Origin: Methanohalobium evestigatum Z-7303
GTDB lineage: Archaea; Halobacteriota; Methanosarcinia; Methanosarcinales; Methanosarcinaceae
Length of the DNA stretch: 64,000 nt
Assembly (NCBI RefSeq): GCF_000196655.1
Contig: NC_014253.1
Span: forward strand, 372,001-436,000
Reading direction: 5' to 3'
Notes under the pieces: generated by a model
The model's input: only the letters and a program-made list of their open reading frames with translations
Told to the model about the DNA's origin: nothing
The model's database searches: none
Shown here: positions 26,722 through 36,197 of the stretch, one piece after another
Layout: every line of letters begins with the position of its first letter
How positions within the stretch are numbered: the first letter of the stretch is position 1
Made by a program: the position numbers and the translations under genes

Positions 26722-26761
26722 TACTAATTTATAAAAATAATAAAACTGCAATTATACAACT

Positions 26762-26992
26762 ATGCAGACATCAAACCTTCTCAAACTTGGTTCTCTGTTA
26801 ATCTTTATTGGATTTGCCATGGTATTTCTGGGAATGATTTTCACAGCCGGTACAGGTCAAAATGATTTTGGCGGACTTATAATGATAGGTCCAATTCCTA
26901 TTGTCTTTGGCACATCACCAGAAATTACAAGCAGTATGCTCCTGCTCGGACTATTAATATTGATTGTTTATTTACTGATAATAAAAAGATAA
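26762..26992 (+). CDS. DUF131 (TIGR00304-like) small membrane protein
   Basis: 76 residues with two membrane helices (about 9-30 and 55-73) around the family signature GGLIMIGPIPIVFG. DUF131 is found in archaea; its function is unknown. It starts at ATG 26762, 40 bases after the winged-helix gene, and may be cotranscribed with it. A longer paralogue lies at 27283. Confidence 0.8.
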   Translation: MQTSNLLKLGSLLIFIGFAMVFLGMIFTAGTGQNDFGGLIMIGPIPIVFGTSPEITSSMLLLGLLILIVYLLIIKR

Positions 26993-26994
26993 AA

Positions 26995-27129
26995 TTAGTC
27001 TTTTTTACAATAATCCATTTCCTTTGCCATTTTATGGAAGGTTTTTACAGTGCGTATGAACATACATAGGTTCTTATCACCATTTTTTTTACAGGATTTT
27101 GGTTCTTCATCTTCTTTGGTTGCTGTCAT
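26995..27129 (-). CDS. Small Cys-containing protein, 44 residues
   Basis: A short gene between the two DUF131 genes on the other strand. The protein (MTATKEDEEPKSCKKNGDKN, then LCMFIRTVKTFHKMAKEMDYCKKD) is charged with three Cys and helical in its second half. ATG at 27129 is preceded by a TATA-like AACATATATATTATTATATAA region and GGGTAA. It converges with the first DUF131 gene, with 2 bases between stops. It is plausible but short. Confidence 0.4.
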   Translation of the reverse strand: MTATKEDEEPKSCKKNGDKNLCMFIRTVKTFHKMAKEMDYCKKD

Positions 27130-27282
27130 GATATTACCCTTATATAATAATATATATGTTTTAATATTATGAATTGGTTTTGGTCGTTCTATAATTATTA
27201 TAAAAGCCCATATTAACAGATTCAACTGATGTAGTGAAATAGTTAAATTGTGAAAAACTGTAGTTACTAAAGTGGTGTTTGA

Positions 27283-27606
27283 ATGGCAGGTGAATACCTC
27301 ATATATACTGGAATTTTTGTCATAATTATCGGATTTATAATTATAGCAATATCGATTATAATAAACACAATGAAAGAATACGAAAAAGAGGAACACAATT
27401 ACTATAAAACACCTGATTATCAGGACCAACACCATTCTGAAAATTACAATAAACCTCGTACAGATGTTAAGGGTGGCGGTGTTGTAATGATAGGACCAAT
27501 TCCCCTTGTATTTGGTTCAGATAACCAATCATTGCAAAAACTAATGATACTGGCTATTATTCTGATGTTGTTAGGATTTGCTTTTACCTTTGTTTACTCG
27601 TTGTGA
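27283..27606 (+). CDS. DUF131 (TIGR00304-like) membrane protein, longer paralogue
   Basis: 107 residues. A first helix (about 7-29), a hydrophilic loop rich in charged, His and Tyr residues (30-65), then the family signature GGGVVMIGPIPLVFG and a last helix. It shares the signature with the 76-residue protein at 26762. Function unknown. It starts at ATG 27283. Confidence 0.78.
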   Translation: MAGEYLIYTGIFVIIIGFIIIAISIIINTMKEYEKEEHNYYKTPDYQDQHHSENYNKPRTDVKGGGVVMIGPIPLVFGSDNQSLQKLMILAIILMLLGFAFTFVYSL

Positions 27607-27740
27607 ACCAATTGTTATTTTAACTGTGAATTTGTTTTATGTGAACAACGTGTATACAATCTATTGTAGAGGGTCAACTACAAATATATACTACCAGATA
27701 AATGGACATAATACTTAAAAACAAAAATAGAAAAACAACA

Positions 27741-29735
27741 ATGAAACCTTTTAAAGTAGTTACCAGTTATGAACCAAGAGGAGACCAGCCCTCAGCCATT
27801 TCAAATTTAACAAATGGACTTAACAAAGGTTTTAAACACCAGACTCTTCTGGGAGTTACAGGGTCAGGTAAAACCTTTACAATGGCAAATGTCATAGAAA
27901 ACGTTCAAAAACCTACACTTGTAATTGCACATAACAAAACACTTGCCGCTCAATTGTATTCTGAATTCAGGGAATTTTTCCCAGACAATGCAGTAGAATA
28001 TTTTGTAAGTTATTATGATTATTATCAACCCGAAGCCTATATACCAACCACTGATACCTATATTGAAAAAGAATCTTCAATAAATGAAGAAATTAATAGG
28101 TTGCGGCTATCTGCCACCAAATCGCTAATGGAACGCAGAGATGTCATTGTAGTATCCAGTGTTTCATGTATCTACAATATAGGTTCACCTGATGAATGGA
28201 AAGAGATGTCTTTATTCCTCTCCCCTGGTGAAGAGGTTGATAAAAGTTCCCTGTCTGCCAGTCTGGTTAATATGCAGTATGAGAGAAATGATATTGAATT
28301 TACACAGGGTACATTCAGGTCACGAGGAGATACAATTGAAATTTACCCTGCACAGGAAGAACACGGAATACGAATAGAACTTTTCGGAGATGAGATTGAA
28401 AAAATATCATATTTTGACCCATTGACAGGTAAAGTGCAAAATACACTGAATGAAGATGAATACATTGCAATTTACCCCGCAAAACATTTTGTAATGCCTC
28501 AAGAACAGATAGATAGGGCTATGGATTCTATAGAAAAAGAACTTGAAGAACATGTATCCAGATTTGAAGCAAACAACCAGCAACTTGAAGCCCAGAGACT
28601 TTTGCAACGTACTAATTTTGATATGGAAATGCTTCGTGAAATTGGATACTGCAGTGGTATTGAAAACTATTCCCGGCATTTTGACGGTCGCAGACCGGGT
28701 GACCCTCCATATTCACTCCTTGATTTCTTCCCTGATGATTATCTTATATTTATAGATGAATCACATGTAACAATACCTCAAATAGGCGGCATGTACAACG
28801 GTGATAAATCCAGAAAGGATTCACTTGTTGAATATGGATTCCGCCTCCCATCTGCCTATGACAATCGACCCCTGAAATTCGATGAATTTGAAAATAGAGT
28901 TAATCAGATTATTTATGTTTCAGCAACACCTGCTAATTATGAATTTAATAAGAGTGAACAGGTCGTTGAACAGATAATTCGACCAACAGGACTTGTCGAC
29001 CCTGAAATAATAGTGCGACCTATAGAAAACCAGATTGATGACCTTATAGGTGAAGTCAGAGAAGTAGCCGAAGAGGGATACCGCACCCTTGTCACCACCC
29101 TTACAAAAAGGATGGCTGAGGATTTAACCGATTATTTACTTGAAGTTGGTATCAGAGTTAAATACATGCATTCTGATATCGATACTCTTGAACGTGCAGA
29201 AATTGTAAGAAGTCTTAGAAAAGGAGATTTTGATGTCCTTGTAGGAATTAATCTGTTAAGAGAAGGGCTTGATATACCTGAAGTGGAGCTTGTAGCAATC
29301 CTTGATGCTGATAAAGAAGGATTCCTGCGTTCAGAACGCTCCCTTATCCAGACCATTGGGAGAGCTTCAAGAAACGCAAACGGTCGCGTTATTCTATATG
29401 CTGACAAAACCACAGGTTCCATGAAAAGAGCTATTGATGAAACAAACCGCAGACGTGAACTCCAGATTGACTTTAATCAAAGAAATGGTATTGTCCCACA
29501 GACGATCACAAAAGCAATTCAAAAAGAACTTGTGGAGGTCGAATATCCTGAACCACAAACCAGTGAGTATTCAGAAACAGTTGCACTGGCAGAAAACAAA
29601 TCCACAAAAGACATTGAAAACCTGATTATTGACCTTGAAGAGGATATGCATCTTGCCGCAAAGAACCTTGAATTTGAAAAAGCTGCAGAATTAAGGGACA
29701 AAATCAACGACCTACGCAGGAAATATTCACTATAA
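27741..29735 (+). CDS. uvrB: Excinuclease ABC subunit B
   Basis: UvrB is the damage-verifying helicase of nucleotide excision repair, working with UvrA and UvrC (not in this window). Visible: [14 protein letters not shown] (Walker A), the beta-hairpin tyrosines in [14 protein letters not shown], the DEAD-like [14 protein letters not shown], the helicase region [32 protein letters not shown] with QTIGRASRN, and a C-terminal UVR domain ([18 protein letters not shown]). ATG 27741 gives [17 protein letters not shown], the usual start. ATG 27702 would add 13 unusual residues. No ribosome site precedes either, so initiation is probably leaderless or near so. The protein is 664 residues. Confidence 0.96.
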   Translation: MKPFKVVTSYEPRGDQPSAISNLTNGLNKGFKHQTLLGVTGSGKTFTMANVIENVQKPTLVIAHNKTLAAQLYSEFREFFPDNAVEYFVSYYDYYQPEAYIPTTDTYIEKESSINEEINRLRLSATKSLMERRDVIVVSSVSCIYNIGSPDEWKEMSLFLSPGEEVDKSSLSASLVNMQYERNDIEFTQGTFRSRGDTIEIYPAQEEHGIRIELFGDEIEKISYFDPLTGKVQNTLNEDEYIAIYPAKHFVMPQEQIDRAMDSIEKELEEHVSRFEANNQQLEAQRLLQRTNFDMEMLREIGYCSGIENYSRHFDGRRPGDPPYSLLDFFPDDYLIFIDESHVTIPQIGGMYNGDKSRKDSLVEYGFRLPSAYDNRPLKFDEFENRVNQIIYVSATPANYEFNKSEQVVEQIIRPTGLVDPEIIVRPIENQIDDLIGEVREVAEEGYRTLVTTLTKRMAEDLTDYLLEVGIRVKYMHSDIDTLERAEIVRSLRKGDFDVLVGINLLREGLDIPEVELVAILDADKEGFLRSERSLIQTIGRASRNANGRVILYADKTTGSMKRAIDETNRRRELQIDFNQRNGIVPQTITKAIQKELVEVEYPEPQTSEYSETVALAENKSTKDIENLIIDLEEDMHLAAKNLEFEKAAELRDKINDLRRKYSL

Positions 29736-29797
29736 CTGCAAATATAAAACCATAAACTTTATATTTTAAAAACACAAGTTGGTTATGCAGTAAACAG

Positions 29798-29869
29798 GCG
29801 TTGATGGTCTAGTGGCTATGACTGGGGCCTTCCAAGCCCCCAACCCGGGTTCAAATCCCGGTCAACGCA
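29798..29869 (+). tRNA. tRNA-Gly (TCC)
   Basis: A complete cloverleaf: acceptor GCGTTGA/TCAACGC with discriminator A, anticodon arm GGGGC-CTTCCAA-GCCCC with anticodon TCC, and T arm CCGGGTTCAAATCCCGG. No intron and no encoded CCA. Confidence 0.95.
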
Positions 29870-29979
29870 TACTATTTCTGGTTAAACTACAATTATAATA
29901 TCTATTTACCCTATATTATAATAGATAAGAAAAAAGTTTATCTCTTTTGTATGCAATATAAATTTACAGGGGTGAAATT

Positions 29980-30264
29980 TTGCTATCAAAAATTCCAATT
30001 GACCTCAATAAAGTACAGCTGGAAAACAAAGATAAAGAAATACTAAGAGCAGCGATAATTGCCGAATTGGATGCCATAAATCTTTATGAAGAAATGGCAG
30101 ACCTTGCAGATAATGATGAAATCAAATCTGTACTCCTTGATGTTGCCAAGGAAGAAAAAACCCATGTCGGTGAATTCCAGACAATGCTTTTAAAGTCTGA
30201 CTCACAGCAGGTTGAAGAACTGGAAGCCGGTAAAAAAGAAGTTGAAGAAGAATTGTCGAAGTAA
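29980..30264 (+). CDS. Half-ferritin (encapsulated-ferritin-like)
   Basis: 94 residues forming two long helices, half of a ferritin fold. Metal-ligand-like residues Glu29, Glu59 and His62 (EEKTH), plus Tyr36, have the same spacing as the ferroxidase ligands I recall for encapsulated ferritin (Glu32, Glu62, His65, Tyr39). It would then oxidise iron as a ring of dimers. No encapsulin shell gene is near, and the C-terminus lacks an obvious targeting peptide. It starts at TTG 29980, set by GGGGTGA six bases before. A rubrerythrin-domain fragment is the alternative reading. Confidence 0.78.
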   Translation: MLSKIPIDLNKVQLENKDKEILRAAIIAELDAINLYEEMADLADNDEIKSVLLDVAKEEKTHVGEFQTMLLKSDSQQVEELEAGKKEVEEELSK

Positions 30265-30383
30265 TGGCATTAATACTTCACAATTCACTTTTTAATAAAA
30301 TAATTTTTTATTCTTATTTTAAACATATAGTAAAACGTTTCGATGTAATAATTTTTATCAGGCATTAACATAATGGTTGAACT

Positions 30384-31037
30384 ATGTTAAAAGCAATAAT
30401 TTTTGATTTTGATGGAGTACTTGCTGATTCCATGCCATATCATGCACAAGCATGGAAAATAGCATTTGAAAAAGCAGGGATTGAAATAAACAAAGACGAT
30501 ATATATGAAATAGAAGGGTCGAACCATGTAGGGATAATCCAGCTAATGTTTCAAAAGATGGGAAAATCCCCACAACCCCATCAGTTCGATGAAATCGCAC
30601 AGGAAAAAAGGAAAATATTTTCACAAATCGCCAACCTGAAAAATTTTGAAGACATGGATAAATGCCTGTCCCAGCTTAAAAATAAATTTAAACTCGCGGT
30701 AGTATCAGGAGCCGATAGAAATGCTGTTTTTAATATGGTAGGTCGATTCTATCCTGATGTATTTGATGTCATAGTAACAGGAGAAGATGTTGATAATGGC
30801 AAACCTTCTCCCGAACCCTACCTGAAAGCATTGGGAATGCTTAATGTTGAAAAGAATGAATGTTTAGTTGTGGAAAATGCTCCATTGGGTGTTGATTCCG
30901 CGAAGAATGCAGGACTGTATTGTGTAGCTGTTCCAACCTATGTTGACCCTGAAAAACTGGATAAAGCTGATGTTGTGGTTGAAGACCATAGCGATCTCAA
31001 AAAATACCTGCAAAAAATATATTCAGAACAGGCATAA
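30384..31037 (+). CDS. HAD phosphatase, beta-phosphoglucomutase-like
   Basis: 217 residues of HAD subfamily IA. Motif I IIFDFDGVLADSM (Asp8 nucleophile, Asp10 acid), a helical cap after it, motif II VVSGAD, motif III Lys in NGKPSPEPYL and motif IV VVENAPLGVDSAKNAG are all present. Sugar-phosphate phosphatase or phosphoglucomutase activity is likely; the substrate is not determined. It is a single gene, with start ATG 30384 and a weak ribosome site. It converges on the aCPSF1 gene. Confidence 0.88.
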   Translation: MLKAIIFDFDGVLADSMPYHAQAWKIAFEKAGIEINKDDIYEIEGSNHVGIIQLMFQKMGKSPQPHQFDEIAQEKRKIFSQIANLKNFEDMDKCLSQLKNKFKLAVVSGADRNAVFNMVGRFYPDVFDVIVTGEDVDNGKPSPEPYLKALGMLNVEKNECLVVENAPLGVDSAKNAGLYCVAVPTYVDPEKLDKADVVVEDHSDLKKYLQKIYSEQA

Positions 31038-31096
31038 ATCCATCAACTGACTGAATATATGAGTGCAGGTTGTTTTCCTGTACTTGAAGTAGTATT

Positions 31097-33013
31097 TTAC
31101 ACCAGCCTTATTGTTTCAAGATTTGTAAGTGCACGTGTCTCGATTTTGTTTTTCTTGTAAATGGAACTTGCAAGGTCGATACAGAACTTTTCTTCTCCGT
31201 GTTCAGTATAAACACGTTCTGGACGTGGCTTCATCTTTTTGACAAAATCCATTAACTGTTTTCTATCCGAGTGTCCAGAGAAACCATCTACAACTTCAAC
31301 ATTCATGTTTACGTTAATTGTCTGTGTGCCACCGTTCACAGACGAGGACATCGGAATTTCTTTCCAGCCTTTCTGTATGCGGCGTCCAAGTGTTCCGTCA
31401 GCCTGATAACCTACGAATACAAGAGTATTGTTTTCATTTGATGCAAACGCTTTGAAATATTCAAGAATTGGACCAGCGTTCATCATACCGGCTGTTGCAA
31501 GTATCACACATGGATGGGGTTCATCAATGATTTTCTGGCGCAGTTCATTGGAGTCCACAGGTTTAAATGAATCCGACAGGAAGGGGTTCTGTCCTTTCTG
31601 GAAAATAGATTTTCTCAATTCATTGTTGAGATATTCTGGATAGGTGGCATGAATTGCAGTTGCTTCCCATATCATTCCGTCAAGATATATTGGTACATCA
31701 TCAATCAAGCCCTTTCTTATAGCATCTTCAAGTACAATCATGACTTCCTGACTTCTACCTACTGCAAATGCTGGTATCAGCACAATTCCGTCTTTTTGAA
31801 GTGTATTTATAATAACCTGCTGGAGGTGTTTTTCTGCATCTTTGAGGGTTGGCTGGACAGCGTTGCTACTACCATAAGTGGATTCTGTAACAACGGTTTC
31901 AACTCTCGGGAATTTATTTACTGCCGGATCAAACAATCTGGTACTGCCGTATTTGTAATCTCCTGTGAAAACTACATTATGCAGACCATCTCCGATATGG
32001 AAGTGTGCTATTGCAGAACCAAGAATATGTCCGGAGTTGTGGAAAGTGAGTTTTATATCAGGCGCAATATCGGTTACTTCTTCAAAGTCCAGTGTAATTG
32101 TATGCTTGAGAGCCTCTCGTACCTGTGAGGATTCATAAGGTACAATACGACCCTCTTTACCTGCTACATCGATGTAATCAAGCTGCAATAGTGCTGAAAG
32201 GTCTCGTGTAGGCAGAGTACAATATACCGGTCCCTGATAGCCATATTTGTACAAAAGCGGTATAAATCCAGAGTGATCAAGGTGGGCATGTGTCAGTATA
32301 ACAGCATCTAACTGGCTGAGTGGATAGGCTTCAGGAACATAGAGATAAGGTGTCATATTCTCATCAGAACCAATATTAACCCCACAATCAATCATTACTC
32401 TTGATTCAGGTGTAGAAAGGATAAAACAGCTTCTTCCTACTTCTTTACAACCTCCAAGAGATGTAATCCTGACCCATTGGTCTTTTGTAGTAGTTTCCCT
32501 GTGAATTTGGCGTCCAACTGATTTTAAAATATCTTTCCTTTCTTTGTGGTTGTTACGCATGAATTCACGGATATTTTTAACAGTCCGTGATTTAATTGGG
32601 GGAGTACGTACCACTTTGGGTGTCCAGCCTATTTCTTTTGTAATTTCCCTCAGGGTATCTCCCTGTTTACCGATTACCAATCCCGGCTTTTCGGCTTCTA
32701 TTATTACCTCCCCCACATCAGGGTCAAAATGATAATTGGATGTTGCCGCTTCTTCAGGGACAATATTTCCTATCTTATCCATTGATTCTTCAGGCGGAAC
32801 AAGAACTTTTGGATCAGGCCTTACAACAATACGTGTTCTAAGGTCTTTTGCAAGGGTTCGTATGATATTACCATTATCTGCAAACTTACGCGGTTCTTCG
32901 GTATAAACTACAAGTTGAGGACCTTCAAATTCAACAGTTGATATAGTAGTATCATTTGGCAACTTGCTTTCTATTTTCTTTTTTAAGTCCAGTAACATCT
33001 CTTCTATATCCAT
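31097..33013 (-). CDS. aCPSF1 beta-CASP ribonuclease / termination factor
   Basis: 638 residues. aCPSF1 (FttA) cleaves nascent RNA at U-rich 3' ends and terminates transcription in archaea. Two N-terminal KH domains (about 1-145, with VIGKQGDTLREITKEIGW) are followed by a metallo-beta-lactamase domain with THAHLDHSG (the HxHxDH motif). The beta-CASP part has IPAFAVGRSQE and STYGSS, and the end has GFSGHSDRKQL and YTEHGE. ATG 33013 with AGGAAGG upstream gives the usual start MDIEEMLLDLKKKI. It is downstream of psmB on the same strand. Confidence 0.95.
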   Translation of the reverse strand: MDIEEMLLDLKKKIESKLPNDTTISTVEFEGPQLVVYTEEPRKFADNGNIIRTLAKDLRTRIVVRPDPKVLVPPEESMDKIGNIVPEEAATSNYHFDPDVGEVIIEAEKPGLVIGKQGDTLREITKEIGWTPKVVRTPPIKSRTVKNIREFMRNNHKERKDILKSVGRQIHRETTTKDQWVRITSLGGCKEVGRSCFILSTPESRVMIDCGVNIGSDENMTPYLYVPEAYPLSQLDAVILTHAHLDHSGFIPLLYKYGYQGPVYCTLPTRDLSALLQLDYIDVAGKEGRIVPYESSQVREALKHTITLDFEEVTDIAPDIKLTFHNSGHILGSAIAHFHIGDGLHNVVFTGDYKYGSTRLFDPAVNKFPRVETVVTESTYGSSNAVQPTLKDAEKHLQQVIINTLQKDGIVLIPAFAVGRSQEVMIVLEDAIRKGLIDDVPIYLDGMIWEATAIHATYPEYLNNELRKSIFQKGQNPFLSDSFKPVDSNELRQKIIDEPHPCVILATAGMMNAGPILEYFKAFASNENNTLVFVGYQADGTLGRRIQKGWKEIPMSSSVNGGTQTINVNMNVEVVDGFSGHSDRKQLMDFVKKMKPRPERVYTEHGEEKFCIDLASSIYKKNKIETRALTNLETIRLV

Positions 33014-33139
33014 AGAAACAGCCTTCCTGTAAAAAATTGAGTAGAAAATATTAAAATTTCTACGGGTTAAATATTAAATTTAAATTTGGATATCAAAAAT
33101 GTAAAAAACAAACAGAAGTTTTGGTTTTAGTACTTTTAA

Positions 33140-33775
33140 TCAGTTAAGAGCAGCACGTTTATTATTGACCTCCTCTTCATCAAGCTGTTTATAACCGTCT
33201 TTAGTTATAACAACGACATCAATGCCATCACCTGATGCTGAATCCCGTTTCATGGCATTATGAAGGGCTCTGATTGCAAGTTCTGCACCCTCATCAGAAG
33301 TCATATCTTTATGATAACGGTCTTCGAGCAGACCATAGGTTATCGGAGATCCTGAACCAGTAGCAACGATATTTGTTTCTTCTATCCTCCCACCCAGAGG
33401 GTCGAGTGAATACATGTTGGGTCCAGTTTTATCAACGCCACCTACAATAAGCTGTACCATAAGTGGGAAATAACGCTGACCGCTTAACAGATTGGATAAA
33501 AGCGTAGTAATTCCTTTTATAGTTATTGGTTCATTACGTCTCATCTTAAAGAGTTTGGATTCGACGCTTATGATGCGAACAATTTGCTGTGCATCCCCTA
33601 CTGAACCCGCTGTTGTCATTCCTATCCTATCATCAATCTGATAGATTTTCTTTGCGGTTTTACTTGCAATGAAATTGCCCATTGTTGCTCTTCTTTCTGT
33701 TGCAAGAACTACCGCATCACTGCAGGCTATTCCAACAGTGGTTGTTCCTTTTAAGTGTTGGTTATCACTACTCAT
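33140..33775 (-). CDS. psmB: Proteasome beta subunit
   Basis: 211 residues. The catalytic subunit of the 20S proteasome, made as a precursor. The ten-residue propeptide [10 protein letters not shown] precedes Thr11 (TTTVGIA), the N-terminal nucleophile after self-cleavage. Conserved Lys in [20 protein letters not shown] and GDGIDVVVI are present. It is the second gene after the HD protein in a minus-strand cluster TFE-HD-psmB-aCPSF1, an arrangement I recall from other Methanosarcinaceae. Confidence 0.96.
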   Translation of the reverse strand: MSSDNQHLKGTTTVGIACSDAVVLATERRATMGNFIASKTAKKIYQIDDRIGMTTAGSVGDAQQIVRIISVESKLFKMRRNEPITIKGITTLLSNLLSGQRYFPLMVQLIVGGVDKTGPNMYSLDPLGGRIEETNIVATGSGSPITYGLLEDRYHKDMTSDEGAELAIRALHNAMKRDSASGDGIDVVVITKDGYKQLDEEEVNNKRAALN

Positions 33776-33893
33776 TAGTATACCTCATAGTTTAAAAAAA
33801 TGAAAAATTATGTTCTCAGGAGTATGTTTTTGGATTCTGATAAATCATTGGTAATTTTTCTATATAAGTTTTTCTGCACGAATAAACTTTCAT

Positions 33894-34415
33894 TCAATAA
33901 ACACCTATTTCATATGCAAGTTGTTTTACACGTTCTATAACACTTTCATCCAAATTTTTATCTCTCATTTGTGATATATATTCATCCAGAGACCGTCTTT
34001 TTGTACCCTCTACAAGATTATCAGCATGTGCAATTATTTTTTCCTCGATTGTACGGGGCATATAATCATCATCCGGAAACCCCAGATTTACTGCCTCTTT
34101 CGGAGTAAGACCTGCACCTATATGAGTTTTTATAATTCGCACAATTCTTGAGTCAAGACCAAGTGATTCTGCTATTTTTGCACCTTCCACTATATGTTTA
34201 ACCCCATGTGTATGTGACCGACCGATGTCATGGAGTAAACCACCGATTTCAACTAGTTCCATATCCACTGATTTACCGGTTTTTTTTAATTCCTTTGCAA
34301 CCTCGACTGCAAACGATGAGACCGCTTTACAATGTTCAACAACATGCGGTTCACATCCCATTTCCGACAGCAGATTTAAGGCTTTTGTTCGTGATAGCAT
34401 GGTCCTTATCCGCAT
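33894..34415 (-). CDS. HD-domain phosphohydrolase (TIGR00295-like)
   Basis: 173 residues with an intact HD metal site: EHCKAVSSFAVEVA, LLHDIGRSHTHG (the HD pair), KTHIGAG and IIAHADNLVEG. This archaeal family probably hydrolyses a nucleotide or a phosphoester, but the substrate is unknown. It overlaps the TFE stop by 10 bases and is therefore coupled to tfe. ATG six codons in (MLSRTKALNLL) is another possible start. Confidence 0.88.
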   Translation of the reverse strand: MRIRTMLSRTKALNLLSEMGCEPHVVEHCKAVSSFAVEVAKELKKTGKSVDMELVEIGGLLHDIGRSHTHGVKHIVEGAKIAESLGLDSRIVRIIKTHIGAGLTPKEAVNLGFPDDDYMPRTIEEKIIAHADNLVEGTKRRSLDEYISQMRDKNLDESVIERVKQLAYEIGVY

Positions 34416-34903
34416 TTTTTTAGTTTATTAAGTCTTGACCTGATATTTTCTATGGTTTTGGAATTATCCTGTGCCACAAGGTCTTCTCCGCATAGTGGGC
34501 ATAGAAAATGGTAATTTGTAGCTTCATTGAAAAGGAGACGTAAACACCCTTCAGGACATTCAAAAAATACATTCCCCTCTTCAAATTCAAGACGCTGTTC
34601 AAGGTTTTGAATTAATTTCTTTCGCTCTTTTTCCAGCCGGGTTTCTATACCAGATAAATCAAGACGCCAGAGATAAGTCAACCATCCACTGCTGGTATCA
34701 CGTTCCCTCCTGCAAACCACCAGTTTATATTCATTTAGAATAAAAAGTGTGCGCCTAACGATATTTAAAAGAACTCCTGTTTCTTCTGCAATCTTTTCAT
34801 CGGTAACCTCTCCTTCAGGCATATTCTCAATCATTTTTAAGCCTTCGTCACCAACCAGCTGTTTCAGGTAACCTCGAATAACCGGGTCATTTAAATCTAC
34901 CAA
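34406..34903 (-). CDS. tfe: Transcription factor E (TFE-alpha)
   Basis: 165 residues. It helps open the promoter and stabilises the RNA polymerase complex. An N-terminal winged helix (about 1-85, with GEVTDEKIAEETGVLLNIVRRTLFILNEYKLV) is followed by a charged helix and a zinc ribbon with CPEGC and CPLCG. All four cysteines are present. It is first gene of the minus-strand cluster with the HD gene. It starts at ATG 34903. Confidence 0.95.
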   Translation of the reverse strand: MVDLNDPVIRGYLKQLVGDEGLKMIENMPEGEVTDEKIAEETGVLLNIVRRTLFILNEYKLVVCRRERDTSSGWLTYLWRLDLSGIETRLEKERKKLIQNLEQRLEFEEGNVFFECPEGCLRLLFNEATNYHFLCPLCGEDLVAQDNSKTIENIRSRLNKLKKCG

Positions 34904-34942
34904 AAATCTTCACCTCAACAATAGCAATTAATATGAAATAAG

Positions 34943-36163
34943 TTAGGATTTTAATTTTGTGTTTAAGTTTGGTATAGTTTTGTTTTTCTCTTTACCTTTA
35001 CCATCTGTGAGACAGTGGATTTTTTCCACACTTATTCTTAATTTTTCCATTACATCCCTTCTGCTATGTCCTTTATGCACCACCGAAGTAAGCGGCTCAT
35101 CTATACCTATATGATGACCTACATCAGGAATATCTACAGTATTCTGACCAATCAAACCATTTAAAATTTGTTTATTTATAAGCACATCATTTTGCGAATA
35201 TACAACAGCTCTTGCTGCAAACTGTTTGACATCTGTTGTTTCTGGCAAAATTCCAGAAAAGGATTTTACGTGTGTATCAAACAGATTCATATCGGTAGCA
35301 ATCTCAACAGTATCCAGACTACCCTGTAACCTTGGGTTTATTTCCAATACAACTGGACCATCTTCAGTTATAATAAAATCAACGCCATTTGAACCTTTAA
35401 GACCGAGCTCAAGCATTAGTTGTTTTGAGATTTTATACATTTCATCCTGATACAATGTTTCAAATGGTGTTATATTACCACAATAAGCAAACTCCGTATC
35501 TGTAAGCCAAGGTTCGCCTATTAACTGTTCATTTATAGCTATTGCATACGCATTATCTCCTGTGGAAACCATCGATACACTTACAGGAATTCCTTTCTCA
35601 AATTTCTGGATTATTAAATCATCTAATGTCCATAAGGGATATGTTTCCAATAACTCGTCAATTACCGATTCAAGTTCATCAAACGATTCAGCCTTTCTGT
35701 TGAACATCCCTCCACCAGCACGTTTTGGTTTAACTATTATCGGGTAATCATTAATATTTTTTATATCATTAGCCGAATAGGTAATAGGATGTGGAATATC
35801 CATTGATTCAAGTTTTCTGGCAAACCTGTACTTATCCGTAACCTCATTCATAATCTCTTGACTGTTGTTCAAAACTTTGGATGGTAATTGCTCCTGATTT
35901 ATATATTCAAAACCTGAATCAAGAACAATAGCATCAAAATCGATTTCAAATTCTGATATCCATTCAACTACTTTTTTACAAGATATGCTTTTTATATCTT
36001 CTACATAATTGGATGGTATCTTTTTTGTTGATACTGCAGATTCTTTAAGGTCAAAATCACAGAATGCATCGATTGAATATACATTATACCCTGATTTATT
36101 TGCAGAGCATACTATATTCCGGGTATCGTATCCAATTATCAGAATGTTTTGTATATGATTAAT
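34943..36163 (-). CDS. ATP-grasp carboligase-like enzyme, apparently starting at ATT
   Basis: About 406 residues. The C-terminal 300 residues are an ATP-grasp domain: YPIIVKPKRAGGG, the adenine-loop LIIQKFEKG, GVDFIITEDGPVVLEINPRLQGS with the metal-binding Glu/Asn. The frame continues upstream of TTG 35872 into a clear N-terminal Rossmann-like part (QNILIIGYDTRNIVCSANKSGYNVYSIDAF). Between that part and the upstream stop TAG there is no ATG, GTG or TTG. ATT at 36163 follows a GGAG site by 9 bases and fits the family start. It probably joins a carboxylate to an amine, as in COG2232-type carboligases; the substrate is unknown. Confidence 0.8.
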   Translation of the reverse strand: MNHIQNILIIGYDTRNIVCSANKSGYNVYSIDAFCDFDLKESAVSTKKIPSNYVEDIKSISCKKVVEWISEFEIDFDAIVLDSGFEYINQEQLPSKVLNNSQEIMNEVTDKYRFARKLESMDIPHPITYSANDIKNINDYPIIVKPKRAGGGMFNRKAESFDELESVIDELLETYPLWTLDDLIIQKFEKGIPVSVSMVSTGDNAYAIAINEQLIGEPWLTDTEFAYCGNITPFETLYQDEMYKISKQLMLELGLKGSNGVDFIITEDGPVVLEINPRLQGSLDTVEIATDMNLFDTHVKSFSGILPETTDVKQFAARAVVYSQNDVLINKQILNGLIGQNTVDIPDVGHHIGIDEPLTSVVHKGHSRRDVMEKLRISVEKIHCLTDGKGKEKNKTIPNLNTKLKS

Positions 36164-36197
36164 ATTCTGCTACTCCTATTGATTTTGCTTGGTAATA

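Noticed and set aside
26995-27435. A 146-residue minus-strand gene
   Set aside because: Its upstream part runs antisense through the second DUF131 gene; only the last 44 codons from ATG 27129 look plausible.
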